Made by a program: the position numbers and the translations under genes. A DNA stretch of 64,000 nucleotides from Stappia sp. WLB 29 (GTDB taxonomy: Bacteria > Pseudomonadota > Alphaproteobacteria > Rhizobiales > Stappiaceae), in contig NZ_JALBGD010000004.1 in NCBI RefSeq assembly GCF_023507705.1, positions 447,856 through 511,855 of the forward strand, read 5' to 3'. Of this stretch, positions 60,222 to 64,000 are shown one piece after another. Position 1 is the stretch's first letter; each line of letters begins with the position of its first letter. The notes beneath the pieces were generated by a model that did no database searches, had not been told where the DNA came from, and saw nothing but the letters and a program-made list of their open reading frames with translations.

Positions 60222-60998
60222 ATGCGCGCATTTGCCTGCCTTGCCCTTTCCCTCCTCGTGGCGCTTGCCGCGCCGGTGCACCAGGCGGGGGCCGAGGAGC
60301 TCGACCTGGAGCTGGTGCTGCTCGCCGATTCCACCGGCTCCATCGACGACGCGGAAATCCGCTTCCAGCGGCAGGGCTATGCCGATGCGATCACCGACCC
60401 GATGGTGCTCTCCGCGATCACCGACAACGTCTACGGCAAGATCGCCGTGACCTATGTCGAATGGGGCAACGACGTTTCGCAGGACGTCGTGGTCGACTGG
60501 ATGGTCATCGACGGACCGCAGGCGGCGCAGGACTTCGCGCAGAAGCTGATGGCGGCGCCTCGCCGCGCCTTCGGTCGCAACGCCATCGGCTCGGCCCTGC
60601 TCAAGGGCAAGCAGATGATCGAGGGCAACGATTACACGGGCCTGCGTCGGGTGATCGACGTCTCCGCCGACAGCGCCAACAGCTGGAGCGGGCCGCCGCT
60701 GGAAACGGCGCGGGCCGAGGTCGTCGCCTCGGGCATCGTCATCAACGGCCTCGCCGTTCTCTGTCGCCACTGTTCCGGCCGGCCGGTCTATTACGACCTG
60801 GAGGCAGCCTTCGCCGAACGCATCATCGGCGGCCCGGGCTCCTTCGTCGTATCCGCCGATTCCACCGCGACCTTCGCCGACGCGGTCCGCAAGAAGCTCA
60901 TCCTGGAAATCGCCGCCACTTCGCCGCAGCGCAATCTCGCAGCGCTCGAGGGCCCTAAGGTGCGCTTCGGCGCGGCAGCCGGAACGGCGGTCGACTGA
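60222..60998 (+). CDS. DUF1194 secreted von Willebrand factor A-like protein
   Basis: A 258-residue protein with a signal peptide (ACLALSLLVALAAPVHQAGA) and a DUF1194 domain related to VWA: the MIDAS-like DSTGS in LLADSTGSIDDAEIRFQR, and GLRRVIDVSADSANSW later. Two cysteines in AVLCRHCSGRP may bind or bridge. The function of DUF1194 proteins is unknown; a periplasmic metal-dependent adhesion role is possible. AGGAGA lies 10 bases upstream of the start. It converges with an epimerase-like gene 9 bases away. Confidence 0.88.
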   Translation: MRAFACLALSLLVALAAPVHQAGAEELDLELVLLADSTGSIDDAEIRFQRQGYADAITDPMVLSAITDNVYGKIAVTYVEWGNDVSQDVVVDWMVIDGPQAAQDFAQKLMAAPRRAFGRNAIGSALLKGKQMIEGNDYTGLRRVIDVSADSANSWSGPPLETARAEVVASGIVINGLAVLCRHCSGRPVYYDLEAAFAERIIGGPGSFVVSADSTATFADAVRKKLILEIAATSPQRNLAALEGPKVRFGAAAGTAVD

Positions 60999-61007
60999 CG
61001 CGGCGGC

Positions 61008-61874
61008 TCAGCGCCAGCCGTCGCGGTAAAGGGCCGTCAGCGCGGTCCGGTAGTTGGGATAGCGGAACGTGTAGCCGAGCTCCCGCTTCACCCGGTCGTT
61101 GGAGACCCGCTTGTTCTCGCCGTAGAAGGAGCGCGCCATCGGCGACAGCTCCGCCGTCTCGAAATCCTGTTCCGGCGGCGGCGCGACGCCCAGCAAGTCC
61201 GCGGCGTAGGCGACCACGTCCTGCGGCGGGGCCGGCTCATTGTCGGTGACGTTGAAGATCCGCGTCGTCGGATCAGCGCCGATTGCCGCTTCCAGCGTGC
61301 CGGCGATGTCTTCGACATGGATGCGGTTGAACACCTGGCCCGGCTTGATCAGCCGCCGGGCCGTGCCCTTCTCGAAATTCACGAAGGTGTTGCGGCCCGG
61401 CCCGTAGATGCCCGAAAGGCGGAAGATCTGCACCGGAATGTCGTGCTCGGCCGCAAAGGCGAGCCAGGCCTCCTCCGCCTCGACCCGTTGGCGCGAGCGC
61501 CGTGAGACGGGCCGGCACGGCGTTTCCTCGTCGACCCAGCCCCCGTCGTGATTGCCGTAGACGCCGACGGTGGAGAGATACCCGATCCATTCGGGATGCG
61601 CGGCGGCAAGGTCGGCGGCGTGATGGGCAAGCACCGGGTCGCCGGCCTCGCCCGGCGCGATGGAGACGAGCACATGGGTGGCATCGGCAAGCGCCGTGCG
61701 CACTCCTTCGCTGGGCGCGGTGCCGTCGAAGAGCACGGACGCAATGCCTCGCTCGGCAAGCCATGCGGCCTTCTCCGCGCTTCGCGTGGTCGCCGTGATC
61801 GTCTCGCAGCGGCTGGAGACGCGCCGGACGAAAGCATCCGCCGAATAGCCGAGGCCGAAGACGAAAAGGCGCAT
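61008..61874 (-). CDS. NAD-dependent epimerase/dehydratase-like protein (SDR, YeeZ type)
   Basis: A 288-residue extended short-chain dehydrogenase-like protein. The nucleotide motif is FVFGLGYSADAFVR (GxGxxA type, residues 4-17), followed by TATTRS and the GYLSTVGVYGNHDGGWVDE block. The catalytic region reads RLSGIYGPGRN rather than YxxxK in a normal active-site arrangement, so an epimerase activity is doubtful. It resembles E. coli YeeZ, whose substrate is unknown. The start is ATG at 61874 with few upstream signals. The next gene on this strand starts 151 bases upstream at 62748. Confidence 0.85.
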   Translation of the reverse strand: MRLFVFGLGYSADAFVRRVSSRCETITATTRSAEKAAWLAERGIASVLFDGTAPSEGVRTALADATHVLVSIAPGEAGDPVLAHHAADLAAAHPEWIGYLSTVGVYGNHDGGWVDEETPCRPVSRRSRQRVEAEEAWLAFAAEHDIPVQIFRLSGIYGPGRNTFVNFEKGTARRLIKPGQVFNRIHVEDIAGTLEAAIGADPTTRIFNVTDNEPAPPQDVVAYAADLLGVAPPPEQDFETAELSPMARSFYGENKRVSNDRVKRELGYTFRYPNYRTALTALYRDGWR

Positions 61875-61899
61875 GGCTCAGGCTCCCGAAAAGGTCTGG

Positions 61900-62748
61900 T
61901 CAGGTGAGCGACAGGTCGCCGCGGCGGATCTCGTAGAGCATCACCGCGGTCGCGACCGCCAGGTTGAGACTGTCGGCCTGGCCTGCCTGGGGAATGCGGG
62001 CGAGGGCGCTGCAGGCCTCCGCCATGTCCTGCGGCAGGCCGGACTGTTCGTTGCCCATCAGCAGCAGCGCCGGGCGGCGATAGTCGATGGTGCGATAGTC
62101 GGACGAGCCCTTGAGATGGGTGCCGACGACCGTACCCGGCCAGCGTGCGGCGATCTCGCGAAAGCCCTCGCGGGTGAGGCGGGCCAGCGGCACATGGAAC
62201 AGCGAGCCCATGGTGGCGCGTACCGCCTCGACCGCAAACGGATCCGTGGTGTCGCCGACCAACAGGACGCCCGACGCCCCGACCGCGTCGGCGGTGCGGA
62301 TGATCGTGCCGAGATTGCCCGGATCGCGCACCTGGTCGAGCGCCACCCACACGCCTTGCGGCGCGGCAGCGAAGGCTTTCTCCAGCGCGGAAGCGGAGAG
62401 CAGGCGCTGCCCGTAGACGCCGACGACCATCTGCGGGTTGTCGCGCCGGGTCATTGCGGCCAGCACGGCGGTGGAGACCTCCAGGATCGTGGCGCCGCGC
62501 GCCCGCGCGGTTGCCGCGACCTCGCGCGCCGGGGCGCTGTCCCGCGCCTCCGGGCCGAGCGCCAGCATGTCGACCTCCCAGCCGGCGGCCAGCGCGTCGG
62601 TGGCAAGCTTCAGCCCCTCGGCGACGAAGCGCCCGCTCTTCTGGCGGTGCTTGCGCTGGGCGATCAGCGCCTTGATGTCCTTGACCAGCGGATTGGAGAA
62701 GGAGGTGACCTGCTTGACCTGTCCGGGACGCGGGAGATTCGTGCTCAT
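61900..62748 (-). CDS. TrmH-family (SpoU) RNA methyltransferase
   Basis: A 282-residue enzyme with a SpoU-type 2'-O-methyltransferase domain. An N-terminal substrate-binding domain (FSNPLVKDIKALIAQRKHRQKSGRFVAEGLKL) precedes the trefoil-knot motifs: VALDQVRDPGNLGTIIRTADAVGA, LLLMGNEQSGLP and LNLAVATAVMLYEI. The target nucleotide in tRNA or rRNA cannot be read from sequence. The ATG overlaps by four bases the stop of the upstream rRNA methyltransferase gene (ATGA), so the two modify RNA in one unit. Confidence 0.93.
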   Translation of the reverse strand: MSTNLPRPGQVKQVTSFSNPLVKDIKALIAQRKHRQKSGRFVAEGLKLATDALAAGWEVDMLALGPEARDSAPAREVAATARARGATILEVSTAVLAAMTRRDNPQMVVGVYGQRLLSASALEKAFAAAPQGVWVALDQVRDPGNLGTIIRTADAVGASGVLLVGDTTDPFAVEAVRATMGSLFHVPLARLTREGFREIAARWPGTVVGTHLKGSSDYRTIDYRRPALLLMGNEQSGLPQDMAEACSALARIPQAGQADSLNLAVATAVMLYEIRRGDLSLT

Positions 62749-63809
62749 GAGGCGCTCCAGCGGCTGTAGAGCGAGGTGGAGAGCGCGCGGCTGCCGCCCT
62801 CCTCGCGCAGCACCAACTCGCCGGAGGCGAGCACGCCGCCGCGCCGCGATAGGGTTTCGGCCATCAACTCGTGCAGCGACAGGAAGCTCGCCCGGATCGC
62901 ATAGGCCGTCAGCACCAGGAAGTCGGCCTCCGGTGACAGGATCTCCTCGATCATCGGCATCAATGCCGGCAGGCTCTCGTAGAGGTCCCAGACCTCGCCC
63001 TTCGGGCCGCGGCCGTATTTCGGCGGATCGAGCAGGATGCCGTCGTAGCGGTTGCCGCGCTTGACCTCGCGGGCGACGAACTTGACCGCGTCCTCGCAGA
63101 TCCAGCGCACCGGCAGGCCGTCGAGCCCGGACATCGCCTGGTTCTCGCGCGCCCAGCCGATCGCCTTCTTGGAGGCATCGATATGGGTGACTTCCGCCCC
63201 GGCGGCGGCCGGCACCAGGGAGCCAAGGCCGGTATAGCCGAACAGGTTGAGGATGCGCATCGGCTTGCCGCCGGCGGCCTTGCGCGCTGCCACCCGCTCG
63301 GCCATCCACTGCCAGTGGGCCGCCTGCTCGGGAAACACGCCGACATGGCGGAACGACATGAAGCGGCCGAGGAAGCGGACGTCGTGAAACCGCATCGGCC
63401 AGGTCTCGGGCAGGTCGCGGTTCAGCCGCCAGCGGCCCGGGCCGTCGTCCTCGTCGTTGCCTGTGAAGACGGCATCGGCCGACAGCCAGCGCTTTTCCGG
63501 CAGGCGGGGCGCGCCCATCGCCTGGGGCTCCGGCCGGTCGACGACGATGCGGCCGTAGCGCTCCAGCTTGCGGCCATGCCCGAAGTCGAGCAGCGCATAG
63601 TCGTCCCAGCCGCGTGTTTCCAGGATCAGCGGCCAGCATGCGGCCGGCGGCTTGCCGGCAGGGGCGGGAGCGGGATCGGAGCCGGGCATGGCGGGACGAA
63701 CGGACACGGGAACGGGCTGCCTTTTCGAACGGCCCGGCGCCGGGCCGGGCAGGAACGGGCGGCGACCGTCGGGCGGATCGCCGTTTCCGTTGGCCTTAGG
63801 GCGGTTCAT
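62745..63809 (-). CDS. Class I SAM-dependent rRNA methyltransferase (RlmI/RlmL-like)
   Basis: A 354-residue methyltransferase. The SAM site is ILNLFGYTGLGSLVPAAAGA (residues about 191-210), the acidic post-motif is THIDASKKAIGWARENQ, and the catalytic DPPK block is LLDPPKYGRG, a pattern of RNA (cytosine or guanine) methyltransferases of the RlmI/RlmK family. Its N-terminal 60 residues are a Pro/Arg-rich disordered tail (GRRPFLPGPAPGRSKRQPVPV) absent from shorter members. ATG at 63809 is preferred over the TTG four codons upstream. It is translationally coupled to the SpoU gene. Confidence 0.9.
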   Translation of the reverse strand: MNRPKANGNGDPPDGRRPFLPGPAPGRSKRQPVPVSVRPAMPGSDPAPAPAGKPPAACWPLILETRGWDDYALLDFGHGRKLERYGRIVVDRPEPQAMGAPRLPEKRWLSADAVFTGNDEDDGPGRWRLNRDLPETWPMRFHDVRFLGRFMSFRHVGVFPEQAAHWQWMAERVAARKAAGGKPMRILNLFGYTGLGSLVPAAAGAEVTHIDASKKAIGWARENQAMSGLDGLPVRWICEDAVKFVAREVKRGNRYDGILLDPPKYGRGPKGEVWDLYESLPALMPMIEEILSPEADFLVLTAYAIRASFLSLHELMAETLSRRGGVLASGELVLREEGGSRALSTSLYSRWSAS

Positions 63810-63881
63810 GGCGCGGGTCAATCTCCTCGCGCGGCTCCTGCGCTGCTGCGCTGCACCAAAGAGAAGTTTGTAGCTGATTTT

Positions 63882-63920
63882 CTTTCAAGCACTTGAAAGG
63901 TGTGGCCTGCTTGGCCAAGC
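63882..63920. promoter_or_regulatory. Palindromes upstream of the right-edge gene
   Basis: CTTTCAAG-CA-CTTGAAAG (63882-63899) is a perfect 8-2-8 inverted repeat of MarR-like operator form. A second perfect 12-base palindrome GCTTGGCCAAGC follows at 63909-63920. Both lie in the divergent region between the rRNA methyltransferase gene (start 63809) and the gene leaving the window at 63978. Confidence 0.65.
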
Positions 63921-63977
63921 TTAGGGAAAGGGTCGGCGTTCCGTAGGGCGCGCGCCGAAGAGAGGGATTGGCGTTTC

Positions 63978-64000
63978 ATGGATTTGGTTGGCGAGTATCG
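63978..64000 (+). CDS. Start of a CoxG-like (SRPBCC) protein, partial
   Basis: Only eight codons lie in the window, starting ATG at 63978 after GAGAGGGA. The residues DLVGEY followed by an Arg-type codon match the opening of carbon-monoxide-dehydrogenase subunit G (CoxG) proteins, which usually begin with M-[DE]-[LM]-x-G-E-Y-R. With so few residues this is only a suggestion. Confidence 0.35.

Noticed and set aside
1..64000. Genomic island, prophage, insertion sequence or CRISPR array
   Set aside because: Base composition and codon habit look even, no transposase, integrase, terminal repeats or spaced repeat arrays were seen.

Overview
The window is uniformly GC-rich (roughly two thirds G+C by eye), densely coded on both strands, and looks like core chromosome of an alphaproteobacterium, most likely Hyphomicrobiales (Rhizobiales). 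Pointers are the amino acid:carrier-protein ligase cluster, an Irr-type ICE motif and RirA-type IRO motif ahead of hemP, a DUF2325 protein, separate OPG genes (mdoH, opgC), an N-fused pabB-pabC gene, PilZ and DUF1194 proteins, and CioAB-type bd oxidase. A Stappiaceae-like host is a guess only. I see no insertion sequence, prophage, CRISPR array, tRNA or rRNA gene.

Left part (1-28.6 kb). A minus-strand operon (3531 to the left edge) encodes an acyl carrier protein, an acyl-CoA dehydrogenase-like enzyme, an amino acid--[carrier protein] ligase, DUF1839 and the start of a glycoside-hydrolase-like protein. A 3-oxoadipyl-CoA thiolase follows behind a promoter with a TetR-type operator. A second translationally coupled minus operon (9028-5586) pairs an MDR dehydrogenase, a 6-pyruvoyl-tetrahydropterin-synthase-like protein with an eroded active site, a GT4 glycosyltransferase and a methyltransferase. 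Then come mdoH, a CoA-transferase/ThDP enzyme pair, a YeeE/YedE transporter, a TTC38-like protein, opgC, a secreted esterase, cioAB with a tiny DUF2474 partner, a potassium-channel-like protein, a dipeptidase, mtnA, and a heme module (IsdG-like oxygenase, DUF2325, divergent hemP) with a dense iron-type regulatory region.

Middle (29-46 kb). pheS, a membrane protein and pheT form one plus-strand unit; rplT, rpmI and infC lie about 15 kb away on the other strand, so the usual infC-rpmI-rplT-pheST order is broken. Between them lie a nucleotidyltransferase, pabBC, an SLC13/RCK transporter, a two-component system with two PepSY genes, a cupin/TetR pair and a methyltransferase/LysR pair. infC appears to start at ATT.

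Right part (46-64 kb). A second GT4 enzyme, an alpha/beta hydrolase, a patatin-like lipase, MepA, LepA, a B12-type radical SAM protein, a degenerate cold-shock-domain protein, an MFS carrier, glycerol kinase, a MarR-GNAT regulator coupled to an EamA exporter, a DUF1194 protein, an epimerase and a coupled pair of RNA methyltransferases. A gene that opens like coxG runs off the right edge.

The strongest candidates for undescribed biology are the aminoacyl-carrier-protein operon, the pterin-synthase/glycosyltransferase/methyltransferase operon and the DUF2325-heme module. All functional statements come from reading motifs and layout; no database search was run.
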